From Prunus persica (Eukaryota; Streptophyta; Magnoliopsida; Rosales; Rosaceae), in assembly GCF_000346465.2 (NCBI RefSeq), contig NC_034013.1, forward strand, positions 14,080,486 through 14,144,485: 64,000 bases of DNA, written 5' to 3'. Of the stretch, positions 25,889 through 36,564 are shown one piece after another (position 1 is the stretch's first letter; every line of letters starts with the position of its first letter). Both the position numbers and the translations under genes were made by a program. The notes under the pieces are model-generated. The model ran no database searches. It was not told the DNA's origin and was given only the letters and a program-made list of their open reading frames with translations.

Positions 25889-27348
25889 TTAAGTCAATTC
25901 TTCAAAATCGCATTCCTCATCATAATTGCATTCATCATCATAATTGTATCCATTATATTTGTCATTTGCAACATATGAATCGTCATCTTGGACTTGTCTG
26001 GCTTCAGCGACTTCATTTGACAGTTGCATATCACCAAGATTGCCACAATTAGACTTCGTGCCTTCCTCAAATGCAGGTGCATAACCCTGATTTTACACAT
26101 GAAGAAAAATATCAGATGAATCAAATTCGGTATCTATTTGTTCAGGGAATTACTCGCAGAGAGAGACCTCCATTTTCTAAAACCTACCAGGATTTTTAAC
26201 TAGGAACTACATTGCAAAATCATTATAAAATGACCCCAAAAAAAAAAAAAAAAAAACTTTGAACCATATAACTGCCCCATTAACTGCCCAATTAGTTAAC
26301 CGATCATTCTAGTAAACCACCAGATTGATTTTCAGGTTTCATAGTTTCATGTCTTAATCCATGCATCAGTTTAACAAGACCTTGGATGTTGACAGAACAT
26401 AATATGGGATTTGCAAAGCATGAACAAAGCAAAATTGATTTTAAAATAAGACATATAGAAGATGCTTACAAGCTCTTCATTTAAGTTATCCAAAGCTTCA
26501 TACTTGAATTTTGAACTCAGCCTCTGCAAGAACAAAATGTCACATTAGTATCTGTTAAATAAATTATAATTAGGACAATCAACATTGCAGGAAAATTTAA
26601 GCACCAAAATTCCCATCAACCAGTTTATTATTAACTTACATTCTTAGTATCCATCACAGTAGAAACTTTGACAGCCTTTTCTGGCTTTTTAGCAGGAGCA
26701 GCTTTCTTGGCCATTCTAGCTCGTTTTCTTCTCTTTCCCTGCCAATTGTTATAGTTGCATATAGAGATCAATACATAAGACTCAATGCTAGCAGTAAAAC
26801 ACACACAAGTAGTCGAAATATCAAAAAATAAGTCAAATGCAAATAGGATTGAAGTGAAAACTTTCAACACAGTTATGCAGTGTGTGACTCAAATAACAGC
26901 TCAGAACTAGGCAAGAACTCTAAGCTGGGTGAGACTTCCAAGCCTGTGCTTCAGATCACAATGCACATATGACATGCAGCAAACATAAACTCAAATACAA
27001 GAAAGGAGGTCAGTTTTAAAAGTGAAGAATTCCTGCACAATCACAGAGCTAAGGAGAATGAAGAGGCAAATAATGCAGGGGCTGATAATCATGATTAACT
27101 ACATAACCTCAATGATTTTCAATCTAAAGACTCAAAATCCAAAAATATAGACAACAAATAAAAAGAAACCATGGAACAAACAGAAACTAAGAAAGCCCCT
27201 AGCATTGCACCGAATCCTTGTGAACACACATATGATAAAATTAATGGATTTCCAAAGGCATTACCTTATCATAGTCCTTGTTCATTGCTTCCCAAACCAT
27301 TCTTTTGAACAGTGCCGCCTGCTTGCTGTTAAGGTACCCAACAACCTA
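25889..27348 (-). CDS. Orphan BRF1 C-terminal (TBP-binding) domain gene or gene fragment
   Basis: Four minus-strand exons with good splice sites and matching phases: about 27348-27266 (VVGYLNSKQAALFKRMVWE then AMNKDYDK), 26738-26640 (GKRRKRARMAKKAAPAKKPE), 26523-26470 (RLSSKFKYEALDNLNEEL) and 26086-25889 (acidic tail ending DDECDFEELT). The motif pair 'GYL-x-KE/Q...W..MN+DY' and 'RLSSK.+Y..L' is that of the BRF1 region that binds TBP in RNA polymerase III factor TFIIIB. The TFIIB-like zinc ribbon and cyclin folds that should precede it are not in the window; duplicated DNA lies there instead. It is either a 3' gene fragment or a short gene with a new 5' end. The acidic tail is typical of plant BRF1. 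Domain recognition is by eye from motif memory. Confidence 0.6.
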
Positions 27349-27726
27349 CAAACCAAAAGCATCATGCCTTCCATGTCAAAATTCCAAAAATAAAAAATTG
27401 AAGCAACAATCGTATACAAATCCAAATCAAAGACAGCACTTTACAGATAAGTCTAGACCAAGCACTATATACCAAGTGACTATGATGGAAGTGATCTTGA
27501 AGAAAGCTGATGGATCACGGGCAGGGGGTAACTTTCAGTTTCAGGATCACTGCTATTGTCTTTCATTAATTTTTACCCTTTATTTTCAAACATAGAAAAT
27601 GTGGTTGATTGTCATGAACGAAGAACAAAACTTTTCACAACAGAGAAGGGGGTTGGAAAAACTTCATACAAAACGGCCAGATATCTTAAAGCCTCAAATT
27701 CTTTTGGAAACACCCCTCTCGTTTGT

Positions 27727-28165
27727 TCAGAGCATGAACTCGACTGGAAAGAAAAAAGATTGAGCAGTTAGGTACTTAATATTACAATTGATATATCAGG
27801 CATGTTCTGCTTAGTTTTCTAAATTTGATAATTAATCGATTTGCTACTATCAACAACACAAGACTAAAGAATATGGGGAGACACAGAGAGAGAGAGAGAG
27901 AGAGGAGGGTAATAACATACAGTTTGGTGATGTGGCTGGATTATTCTCTGGCTTTTCAAACTCGCTTCCATTGATGGCAAATCCAATGCATCGCTCTCCT
28001 CCACTGATAGGCAGGGCTTGCATGTCCCATTGCTTGAATATTGAGATCAACGCCGTCACTGTATTCTCAATTCAATCATTGCGTACACATCACATAACGT
28101 ATTTATGCTATACCTGAAGGATGGCTAGTACCTTCAGATGGATCGGTAGCAGCCTTTTGAGCCAT
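27727..28165 (-). CDS. Possible small three-exon gene of unknown function
   Basis: A weak gene model: exon 28165-28114 (MAQKAATDPSEGTSHPS, donor CAG|GTATAG), exon 28058-27921 (VTALISIFKQWDMQALPISG, then GERCIGFAINGSEFEKPE) and a short last exon ending in a stop at 27727-27729, about 73 residues in all. Phases agree and exon 2 is well preserved in the second segmental copy (34660-34915), where the downstream part diverges. I recognise no domain. It could be the remnant 5' end of a larger gene. The nearby TFIIIB-like exons lie downstream on the same strand, so a chimeric transcript is possible. Confidence 0.35.
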
Positions 28166-28279
28166 GGACACATGAAACCAGAAGCAGCTAAGAAAGCATA
28201 GACTGCAAAAGAAGCCAAAGGACGCTGAAAGAGGCCATTGTTGTTTCAGACTTTCAGTCAATCGCAGTGTTCGAAAAAT

Positions 28280-28495
28280 CGGCCTAGGCGGGCGGCTAGG
28301 TGGCTAGGTTGTCGCTAGGCCGGCTCGAGGCTGCTAGGTTGTCGCTAGGAAGGCGCAAGGCGGCTAGGCGGTTGCTAGGCGGGTGCGAGGCGGCTAGGCG
28401 GTTGCTAGGCGGTCGCTAGGTGGCTAGGCGGTGGCTAGGCGGGCGCTAGGCGGCTAGGCGGCTAGGCGGTAGCTAGGCGGGCGCCTAGGCGGATT
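28280..28495 (+). repeat. CTAGGCGG tandem array (left arm)
   Basis: About 215 bases of irregular GGCTAGGCGG/TTGCTAGGCGG units, strongly GC- and CpG-rich in AT-rich surroundings. The same array, diverged, is in the second segmental copy; the inverse occurs at 31410-31563. Confidence 0.9.
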
Positions 28496-28654
28496 GTGTC
28501 TTTTTTCGTTGCCGAACCCGGAGGACGAAGCAGCCGAAACTAAAGAAAACAAATCGAAGCTTGAGTTGATAGAGAAGCGAAATGGCTTGACTGCGAGTGC
28601 AAGTTCCGTACTCTGCGAGTGCAAGCTTTGTGTTCGTTTGGAATATATTTAAAG

Positions 28655-28676
28655 AGTATAGCCGTGCGGCTATACT
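28655..28676. repeat. Palindrome site 1
   Basis: Perfect 10-base arms AGTATAGCCG and CGGCTATACT separated by TG. It is the first of the palindromes that recur to 31232, and lies 160 bases inside the left CTAGGCGG array. Confidence 0.95.
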
Positions 28677-30172
28677 TTTAAAATATTCCAATCTCTTTGG
28701 ATCGGCAATAAAGAAACAAGGCCTTATTGGATTTGGACAACAAAATGTCAAATTGTCAAGGATGATGAATTGGCGAGCAGTTTGATGATGTGGAAACTAA
28801 GCCCTACTAACGTCATCATAGAATCGATTTTTTAAAACAAAAATATTCTTTTACCGGTTAATTATCCTTCTTTTATTTGACACAAGTTTTCAACCATTAC
28901 ATTAGAGTACATTGAATGGCTAAAATTAAACAAACTAATTTTTAAAATATATTTTTTAATATAATGATATATTGTAATTAATTTTTTATTTACTTTCCCA
29001 TTCCATTTTCTCTCGTATTAATATTTGGCTTATTTTTTTATATACCTCCTGAAAATGTATTTGAGTCTCACTTTGCCTCCTGAATAAGAACGGATCCATG
29101 TACAGGCTAGGCTGGGCTCTAGTACGCTGTAAAATTTTTAAAATACTAAACTTAGTACAAATTATATGCTAATCCTACTCCAAAAAATATTAGCCCACAA
29201 TCTCTTGTCTCTTGGCATGTGATTGTTTTTTGTTTAATATTAGCTCACCTCTTTTGACTCTAAAAAATCCACATTTATGACTGCTTTTGGAACAAATAAC
29301 ATGGTAGTAATAATAAATTACTATCAAAACAAACATGTGAAATATTTAATGTCTGCCAACATGAAAATTTAACAATTTCTTCATGCTCTATGTTCCCTAG
29401 TAGCTGTAAACCCCCTTTCCCTTTTTGCCAAAATAAACTGTAAACCCCTCTTCTTTGGTTCTATTTTAAATATTTTTACAGGTATCAACTAATTAAGGTG
29501 GTTTTCTTCAATTTCCTATATTTCTTGCTTTTCTTTGATTTCTTGGAAGGCGTCATGAGAGCTCAAATTAGGAATTCCCACCCCTTTTTGGGCCTTGAAC
29601 TTGAAGACTTTGATGGGAAGCGTGATTCAGTCAAGCGAGCCATGCAGCGAAGGAAATGTAAAGTTTGTATAGCCTTCTTTGGCCAGAAGAATCATAGGTA
29701 ATTTCCATGTCTGTTTATACATTCCCTCTGCAATGGGAAATTGGAAGTTTCAATTGTCCCAAGACTGAGGTGATGATCCATTTATTAAAGCTTCAATAAT
29801 ACTCTCTTCTTTTTTCTATCTGGAACTTAAAGCTTTACTCCATTTATTTCCTTATCCATAATGGGTTAGCAGTTTTTGACATGCACCCAAAAATGATCTA
29901 GACGTGCACCCATGGGTTAGCAATTATGTTCTTTGCTTCAATGCCATCGTGTATGGTCTTCTAGCCAGAAAGTCTTTTGAAAGACTTGCTATATATGGTT
30001 TATCTTCAAAATTATGCAAGTTGTTTGTGGCTCCAGGATTCTCTTTTGAACTTTCTTTTATTTTACTTTTGAGGTCTCAAATTTCATGTATATATATTTT
30101 TTTAAGTGGTACTTCAATTTTGGGAAATTTTATGGAAAGTAAGCTGGTTTTTAAATTTTTCATGAAATTAAT

Positions 30173-30359
30173 AGTATAGCTGCGCGGCTATACACAATGC
30201 TTTTTTTAAATTTCTATTCCAATTCGGCTATACTTTTGAAATATAATATATTAAAAGAGATGTTTCCTTTTTTAATCTTTCCTGAAATTAATAGTATAGG
30301 CGTGCCGCTATACTTTTTAAATATATTATATTCAACCCGTACAGCCGCGCAGCTATACT
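30173..30359. repeat. Palindrome cluster 1
   Basis: Sites at 30173-30194, a right half-site at 30225-30234, and sites at 30293-30314 and 30338-30359. All are variants of AGTATAGCCG/CGGCTATACT arms around two central bases. Several are preceded by GAAATTAAT. It lies directly upstream of the GH1 fragment. Confidence 0.9.
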
Positions 30360-30371
30360 TTGTTCATTTAA

Positions 30372-30845
30372 CACTACAACAGCCTTCTTGATGAATTAGT
30401 CGAGAATGGGATCACACCCTATGTGACCTTATTGCACTTTGACCTACCACAAGGTTTGGAAGACAAGTACTTAGACCCTTTGAACCGTTCTTTTGTGGAT
30501 GATTTCAAGGCTTACATTGAAATCTGTTTTACGACTTTCGGAGATAGGGTCAAAAATTGGACCACAATCAACGAGCAGTTGATCATTGCCAAATTTGGAT
30601 ATGACTATGGAATTGCTGCGCCAGTAAGGTGTTCTATTTCAGCAGGGTTTCCATGCATAGCGTCGGCAATTCAGCCACTGAACCTTACATTGTGAGCCAT
30701 AACCTTCTCCTAGCCCATGCCACTGTTGTTGAGCTTTACAGAGAGAAGTTTCAAGAGAAACACGGTGGACAAAGTGGAATTAGTCTTGTAGGACAGTATG
30801 TTGAGCCTTACTCAGAATCTGCAGAAGACAGAGTTTTTGCTACTG
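30372..30845 (+). pseudogene. Beta-glucosidase (GH1) gene fragment, frameshifted
   Basis: Plus-strand GH1 homology: HYNSLLDELVENGITPYVTL, LHFDLPQGLEDKY, VDDFKAYIEICFTTFGDRVK, NWTTINEQLIIAKFGYDYG, then in another frame NSATEPYIVSHNLLLAHATV and GQSGISLVGQYVEPYSES. The acid/base Glu lies in TINEQ where the family has TINEP. The two halves are in different frames across about 30630-30680, and both the N-terminal third and the C-terminal half with the nucleophile motif are missing. It cannot encode an active enzyme. It sits between two palindrome clusters inside the putative transposon, so it looks like captured host sequence. Confidence 0.9.
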
Positions 30846-31012
30846 TAACAATCCTTCAGCTAATTCTCGAGCAACATCTAATTAATTGATCTTCATAATT
30901 GCATATCTATACCGACTACCGAGGGTTGAAATTACCACCACCACCACGCACATAACTTTTTTTTCACAATATCCATGGCATTCGCCCTCTTTTTGATAAC
31001 CCATATTAAAAG

Positions 31013-31232
31013 AGTACAGCCGAGCGGTTACACTCCATTTTTTATTTTATTTTTCCTGAAATTAATAGTGTAGGTGGGCGGCGATAATCCGTTTTTAAAA
31101 TTTTTAATTCCAATAAATAGTATAGCCGGACGGCTATACTAGTCGAATATAATATATACAAATAGTATAGCCGCAACTTTATACTGCGTGTTTTTTTTCT
31201 TCAAATTAATAGTATAGCCGGACGGCTATACT
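31013..31232. repeat. Palindrome cluster 2 (five sites, 45-54 base period)
   Basis: Sites at 31013-31034, 31067-31088, 31119-31140, 31164-31185 and 31211-31232. Those at 31119 and 31211 are perfect 10-base-arm palindromes with GA in the centre; the others carry changes in one arm. The AT-rich gaps are 23-32 bases. Start-to-start spacing is 54, 52, 45 and 47. Confidence 0.93.
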
Positions 31233-31409
31233 GTTCAAATATTAAAATTAGGTCAGATATCTTCTTCTTCCCAGCGTCACCTTCACCTTCCTCTCTCTGT
31301 CTCGATCTCTCTCTATCTCTCCTTCTTTCTTCCTAACAAGCAGCGGCTCCTGCGCACTTCAACCGCCCTTCGTCCACGCCTCAATGGAAAAACGCCCGCC
31401 CAGACCCTC

Positions 31410-31563
31410 TTAGAGCCGCCTAGGGCCGCCTAGACCGCCTAGACCTTCCTAGAGCCGCCTAGAGCCGCCTAGGGCCGCCTAGAGCCAACTAGGGCCGCCT
31501 AGGCCCGCCTAGAGCCACCTAGGGCCGCCTAGGCCCGCCTAGAGCCGCCTGGGCGGCCTAGCT
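31410..31563 (-). repeat. CCGCCTAG tandem array (right arm, inverse of the left array)
   Basis: About 150 bases of GAGCCGCCTAG/GGGCCGCCTAG units, the reverse complement of the CTAGGCGG motif on the left. It is preceded at 31290-31335 by a CT-rich stretch. Confidence 0.9.
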
Positions 31564-31581
31564 CCCTGGCGCCAACCCCTG

Positions 31582-32466
31582 GATGCCACATGCTGGAAGG
31601 GTACCTCTTGGTGTACCGGAACTGACTTAAGTTAGTTCGAAATTGAAAGATAATGAGCTTTTGGTTGGCGGGGAATTAGGATTACACTGTTTTCACAGTC
31701 ATGTGGCAGGTCACTAGTGAATCAACCTTCTTAGTCTGATGATCTTGTACTGAAATACTAACTAATAGGGTGCATGCAACCTTAGGCCATTTCACTTGAT
31801 TTTGTTCCATCTCCTGCATTTAAACATGTTTTTGCTTATGCACTTTTTATCTTTGAAGTTGCTGAATCACTTGCTATATGGAACCAGACCTTATTTGCTA
31901 TTATTTTGGGCCAGCTGCAGTAGGTGCCCCTTGAAAAGTCTATTAATGTCTCCATTTATCTTTAAAATCCCCAATTAGAAGTGAATTTTGATTGGATGGT
32001 AGTGTCTAATACTGCTAGCAAATCATCAAAACCGAAACCAAGTAATATAAAAAGAGTTGAGGTAAATGGAAAAAGTTCCATTTGAAAATGCTTCAAAATA
32101 TTTTTCTTGATGTCATCTTTCCTAAGTAAATTAAAAAAAAAAAAAAAAAAAGAAGATAGAGTTTTCAAATAAGGATTTTGAATAGCTGGGTCCATACCAA
32201 TCAGGATTGTTGACCTTTATTTTCCCTAACGAGTCTTTAGTTTGCTGTGTTCTTCAAATCCTGACATAATGTGTTTTGGACTTTGCTGTGTACAGGAGGA
32301 GGAGGATGATGCTGGTCTCTAACTGCCTTGTTTGTTGCTAATCAACTGGTTGTACAGTGCTGTAACACCCTGGTAAATCATAATCAGATTTTTCTTGTAT
32401 ATTCACTAATACAAGGACCAATTCCTGAATGCCTTTTCAGGCCAAGCAAAACGTTCCATTCTTAAT

Positions 32467-32508
<42 letters not shown>

Positions 32509-32990
32509 TACGCGGGCTTAGATTTCAATAGCATTCCCAACTTAAAAAGAATGATAAGTGAAAATGGTTGTAAGTTGTAACAATTTGATTCCATTGAGCA
32601 CTCTCATCTAAATCAGGGAGAATATTTGATTAATCAGTTTTGTCTGGTTTAGTATGCGTGAATGGATTTGATCAATACAATTTATAATTAAATTGAGCTA
32701 TAAAGATCCATGTTTAGTCAGTCCAAGATCTAAATCCCAGTCATATGAATGAAATAAATCTTATAACCCAGCTAGCGGTTCTCTTCTATACAGATTATCA
32801 TTTGTGAAATAAGGAATTCCCATCTTCAAAAGCAGCCTTATAATGATCTATTAATCATGTAATTATTGAAGATAAATCCTGAAACAGAGGATGATAATTA
32901 ATGAGATAAAAACAACAATCCTAGTTGTGGGGTAAATATATTATCATTCACGACCAGTTCACTTCAGGCATTGCCACTAAACTCGTCTCT
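31582..32990. other. Intergenic DNA, no recognisable gene
   Basis: Short frames only. A possible exon end reading EEEDDAGL-stop follows TGTGTACAG at about 32297-32322, and could be the 3' end of a lost gene. A CT microsatellite lies at 32469-32503. A poly-A stretch lies near 32131-32150. I see nothing else supported. Confidence 0.5.
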
Positions 32991-32994
32991 AACA

Positions 32995-33290
32995 AGGATG
33001 ACATGGGTGGAAGCTTAGTCAAACTTTACAAGAGCATTGAAAATCTCAGTGACACATACTACAACCTGCTACTAACAAGGACGAGGCCTTGCTGAAACCT
33101 ACGACACTTTCTGCTGGAGCTAATGTCCTTCGGATTTTGACCACCGATGATCCAAAGGCCCGCTGAACAGTTCTGTTGTGCAACCAGTTGCTGGTATGTC
33201 TCAGACAACCCTAAGCTATTTGTCCACGCTGCAGAGGAACTATAGTCCCACAAGATGTATATTGCTTCACAAAAAGAAATTGGAAATGTA
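32995..33290 (+). pseudogene. DUF674 gene fragment 1
   Basis: Plus-strand homology to plant DUF674 proteins: GGSLVKLYKSIENLSDTY, then after a one-base loss at TAC|TACAACC the next frame gives LQPATNKDEALLKP, then TTLSAGANVLRIL. The zinc-ribbon-like part (CPRCRG) follows with further breaks. It lacks start and C-terminal parts. DUF674 function is unknown; these genes form large, fast-decaying clusters in rosids. Confidence 0.8.
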
Positions 33291-33572
33291 GCTTAGTTGA
33301 TGGAAATGTTATATTGGTAATGAAGACACATTTATTCACTCATCTGTAAACTATATTCCCTACATATAGGTAATGACAGATTTGTACCTGTAGAGTTGGC
33401 TTTGTGGTTGACTAATGCAGGGTCCGAGGTGACCCTCCCACTTCATGATCCATTCACCATTCCATTTTTGAATTTTTTTGAATTTAGGACTTCTTTCTAA
33501 GCCTATAAATGGGTCCTTTTTTAAAAGCTTATGCATATGCCGCCCTTCTCCTCTGTCCTCAATATTGCCTGA

Positions 33573-34191
33573 ATGGCTACCACCAACAGCGCTACGTACT
33601 GTGAGTTTGAAGCTCCTGATTGACACAAAAAGCAACAGAGTTCTGTTTGCTGAAGCAAGCAAGGAAGTTGTGGATTTTCTCTTCACTCTTCTGTCCTTGC
33701 ATTTTGCAACTGTGACTAGGCTCCTCCTCTCTATTGGTGGCATGGTTGGTTGCTTAGGGAAACTTTACGAGAGCCTCGAAAATCTCAGTGACACATACAT
33801 GCAACCCAATCTTAACAAAGACTCCCTGCTGAAACCCAAGACAACAAATTTCGGGCGCTAACATCCTTCAATTGCCAACCAACAATGACTGCGCCTAAAC
33901 GGTACCTCTATGTAAATTGCAAGCGCCATATTTCTGATAGTCCTGTAACAACTTGTCCAACGTGCATTTCACTCAAAATATCCGCCCAGGTGTTTTATGT
34001 TGCTCCTCCACCAGAACCTACTGGAGTGGTGTGCGGCAATATTAAGGGAGGATACGTCAAGAGTGACGTTATGTACATGATAATGGATGATTTGGAAGTG
34101 AAGCCTATGTTTACTGTATCAAGTATCACATTGCTTAAAACGTTGAACTTTAAGACGGTTGATGCATTTGAAGGTGGTTGATCTTGACATT
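33573..34191 (+). pseudogene. DUF674 gene fragment 2, frameshifted
   Basis: ATGGCTACCACCAACAGCGC gives the usual MATTNSA start, but a one-base shift then puts VSLKLLIDTKSNRVLFAEAS and GKLYESLENLSDTYMQPN in another frame. That frame ends at NFGR-stop (33861). A third frame continues with RYLYVNCKRHIS, CPTC, and YMIMDDLEVKPMFTVSSITL, ending KTVDAFEGG at 34181. The two Cys of the expected CxxC pair are present. At least two frameshifts make it a pseudogene. Confidence 0.88.
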
Positions 34192-34589
34192 AAGGAGGTT
34201 TGATCTTTTTTGTAAAATTTGTTTTGTTTACAATACATAATGTTCTCTATCTGTGTCTATTGATTGACACTACATATTTTGTTTGTGCTTTTGCTTCTTA
34301 GGGCTTGAAGTTGCTTCTTATGAAGCACTGATTCTTTAACGAAACAAAATGCAATGACCGGCGATCAAGTTTCCTACAAGAATTGAAACAAAATCCAACG
34401 CAGACATAAAGCCTCAAATTCTTTTGGAAACACCCCTCGTTTGTTCAGAGCATGAACTCGACTGGAAAGAAAAAAGATTGAGCAGTTAGGCACTTAACAT
34501 TACAATTGATATATCAGGCATGTTCTGCTTAGTTTTCTAAACTTGATAATTAATTGATTTGCTACAGTCAACGACACAAGACTAAAGAA

Positions 34590-34626
<37 letters not shown>

Positions 34627-35020
34627 GTGATGCGGCAGGTAGTATTTTTGTCATAAGTACAGTCACAAGTGATGGCTAGATTATTCTCTGGCTTTTCAAA
34701 CTCGCTTCCATTGATGGCAAATCCAATGCATCGCTCTCCTCCACTGATAGGCAGGGCTTGCATGTCCCATTGCTTGAATATTGAGATCAACGCCGTCACT
34801 GTATTCTCAATTCAATCATTGCGTACACATCACATAACGTATTTATGCTATACCTGAAGGATGGCTAGTACCTTCAGATGGATCGGTAGCAGCCTTTTGA
34901 GCCATGGACACATGAAACCAGAAGCAGTTAAGAAAGCATAGACTGCAAAAGAAGCCAAAGGACGCTGAAAGAGGCCATTGTTGTTTCAGACTTTCAGTCA
35001 ATCGCAGTGTTCGAAAAGTC

Positions 35021-35254
35021 GGCCTAGGCGGGCGGCTAGGCGATCTCTAGGCGGGCTCGAGGCGGCTAGGCTGTCGCTAGGAAGGCGCGAGGCGGCTAGG
35101 CGGTTGCTAGGAGGGCACGAGGCGGCTAGGCGGTTGCTAGGCGGTTGCTAGGCGGGCTCAAGGCGGCTAGGCGGTTTCTAGGCGGGCGCGAGGTGGCTAG
35201 GCGGTCGCTAGGCGAGCGCGAGGATGCTAGGCGGCTAGGCGGTAGCTAGGCGGG
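35021..35254 (+). repeat. CTAGGCGG tandem array in segmental copy 2
   Basis: Same motif and orientation as 28280-28495, but with a different number and order of units, indicating unit turnover after duplication. It is preceded by the same CAGTGTTCGAAAA end at 35005. Confidence 0.9.
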
Positions 35255-35414
35255 TTGGGTCTTTTTTCATTGCCGAACTCGAGGACGAAGCAGCCGAAAC
35301 CAAAGAAAACAAATTGAAGCTTGAGTTGATAGAGAAGAAAAATGGCTTGACTGTGAGTGCAAGTTCCGTACTCTGTGAGTGCAAGCTTTGTGTTCATGTG
35401 GAATATATTTAAAT

Positions 35415-35436
35415 AGTATAGCCGTTCGGCTATACT
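35415..35436. repeat. Palindrome site in segmental copy 2
   Basis: Perfect arms AGTATAGCCG and CGGCTATACT around TT, whereas the equivalent site in copy 1 has TG. The centre has changed while both arms are unchanged. Confidence 0.95.
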
Positions 35437-36564
35437 TTTAAAATATTCCAATGTCTTTGAATCGGCAATAAAGAAACAAGTCCTTATTGGATATTTTGGA
35501 CGACAAAATGTCAAATTGTCAAGGATGATGAATTGCCGAGCAGTTTGATGATGTGAAAACTAAGCCCTACTAATGTCATCATAAAATCGATTTTTTTAAC
35601 AAAAATATTCTTTTACCGGATAATTATCCTTTTTTTATTTGACACAATTTTTCAACCATTAGATTAGAGTACAATGAATGGCTAAAATTAAACAAACTAA
35701 TTTATATATATATATTAATATAATGATATATTGTAATTAATTTTTTATTTACTTTTCCATTCCATTTTATCTCTCTGTATTAATATTTGGCTTATTTTTT
35801 TATATACCTTCTGAAAATGTATTTGAGTCTCACTTTGTCCTTTGAATAAGAAAAGATCCATGTACAGGCTAGGCTAGGCTCTAGTACGGTGTAAAAATTT
35901 TAAAATACTAAACTTAGTACAAATTTTATAAGCTAATCCTACTCGAAAAAATATTAGCCCACAATCTCTTTGTCTCCTGGTCTGTGATTGTTTTTTGTTT
36001 AATATTAGCTCACCTCTTTTGACTAAAAAAAATACATTTATAATTGCTTTTGGAACAAATAACATGGTAGTAATAATAAATTGCTATAAAAACAAGCATG
36101 GGAAATATTTAATGTCTGCCAACATGAAAATTTAATAATTTCTTCATGCTCCATGTTCCCTAGTAGCTGTAAACCCCCTTTCCTTTTTTGCCAAAATAAA
36201 CTGTAAACCCCTCTTCTTTGGCTCTATTTTAAATATTTTTACAAGTATCAACTAATTAAGGTGGTTTTGAAGTTGAAACTCAAAGGCTTGAGGTTAAATA
36301 GTGGATGGTCTGGTCCCTTTGTAGTTTGGATTGCTTCGGTTGAATTGCATTTGCATTGCTTCTTCTAGCTGCATGGTATTTATAAGAGAAGGAGAAAGGT
36401 TTGTTTTAGATATATATATATTTTAAAGATATTATTTTATTATTTTATTTGTTACTTTCTAGTTTTGAAGTATTTTAAATGTTATCATGATATTATTATT
36501 ATTATTATTTTACTCGGAGTCCCACAAAGTCAAGAAAAATGTTAGCCCACTTTCCTGAATCCGT

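Larger units (their letters stand above)
27688..29505 (+). repeat. Segmental duplication, copy 1 (direct; partner at 34408-36269)
   Basis: From TAAAGCCTCAAATTCTTTTG to AATTAAGGTGGTTTT this block is repeated in the same orientation about 6.7 kb downstream, with high similarity by eye and small indels. It includes a GA tract, a small split open frame, a CTAGGCGG array, one palindrome and AT-rich sequence. Confidence 0.9.
28265..31581. mobile_element. Putative non-autonomous transposon with GC-rich inverted arrays, palindromes and a captured gene fragment
   Basis: The left end CAGTGTTCGAAAAATCGG resembles hAT termini; the right end reads, in reverse complement, CAGGGGTTGGCGCC. Inside each end lies a GC-rich array of CTAGGCGG-type units, in opposite orientation left and right. 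Inside each array, 160-180 bases further, are 22-base palindromes. A GH1 glucosidase fragment lies in the middle. No transposase frame was seen. I found no matching 8-bp target duplication, so the outer limits are provisional; the symmetry is what supports the call. Confidence 0.5.
34408..36269 (+). repeat. Segmental duplication, copy 2
   Basis: Same order as copy 1: the GAACTCGACTGG block, a GA microsatellite (34591-34620), the MAQKAATDPSEG-type exon pair on the minus strand (34660-34915), a CTAGGCGG array, one palindrome and the AT-rich tail to AATTAAGGTGGTTTT. It breaks off where copy 1 continues towards the GH1 fragment. Confidence 0.9.

Noticed and set aside
29498..29701. 67-codon frame ending KVCIAFFGQKNHR before a GTAATT donor-like site
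   Set aside because: It looks exon-like but I recognise no family, it lacks supported neighbours, and it lies in transposon-rich sequence.
30173..31232. CRISPR-like array (palindromic repeats with 23-32 base spacers)
   Set aside because: The DNA is plant nuclear, spacers are AT-rich and similar to each other, repeats vary, and there are no cas genes. A transposon subterminal repeat is the better reading.
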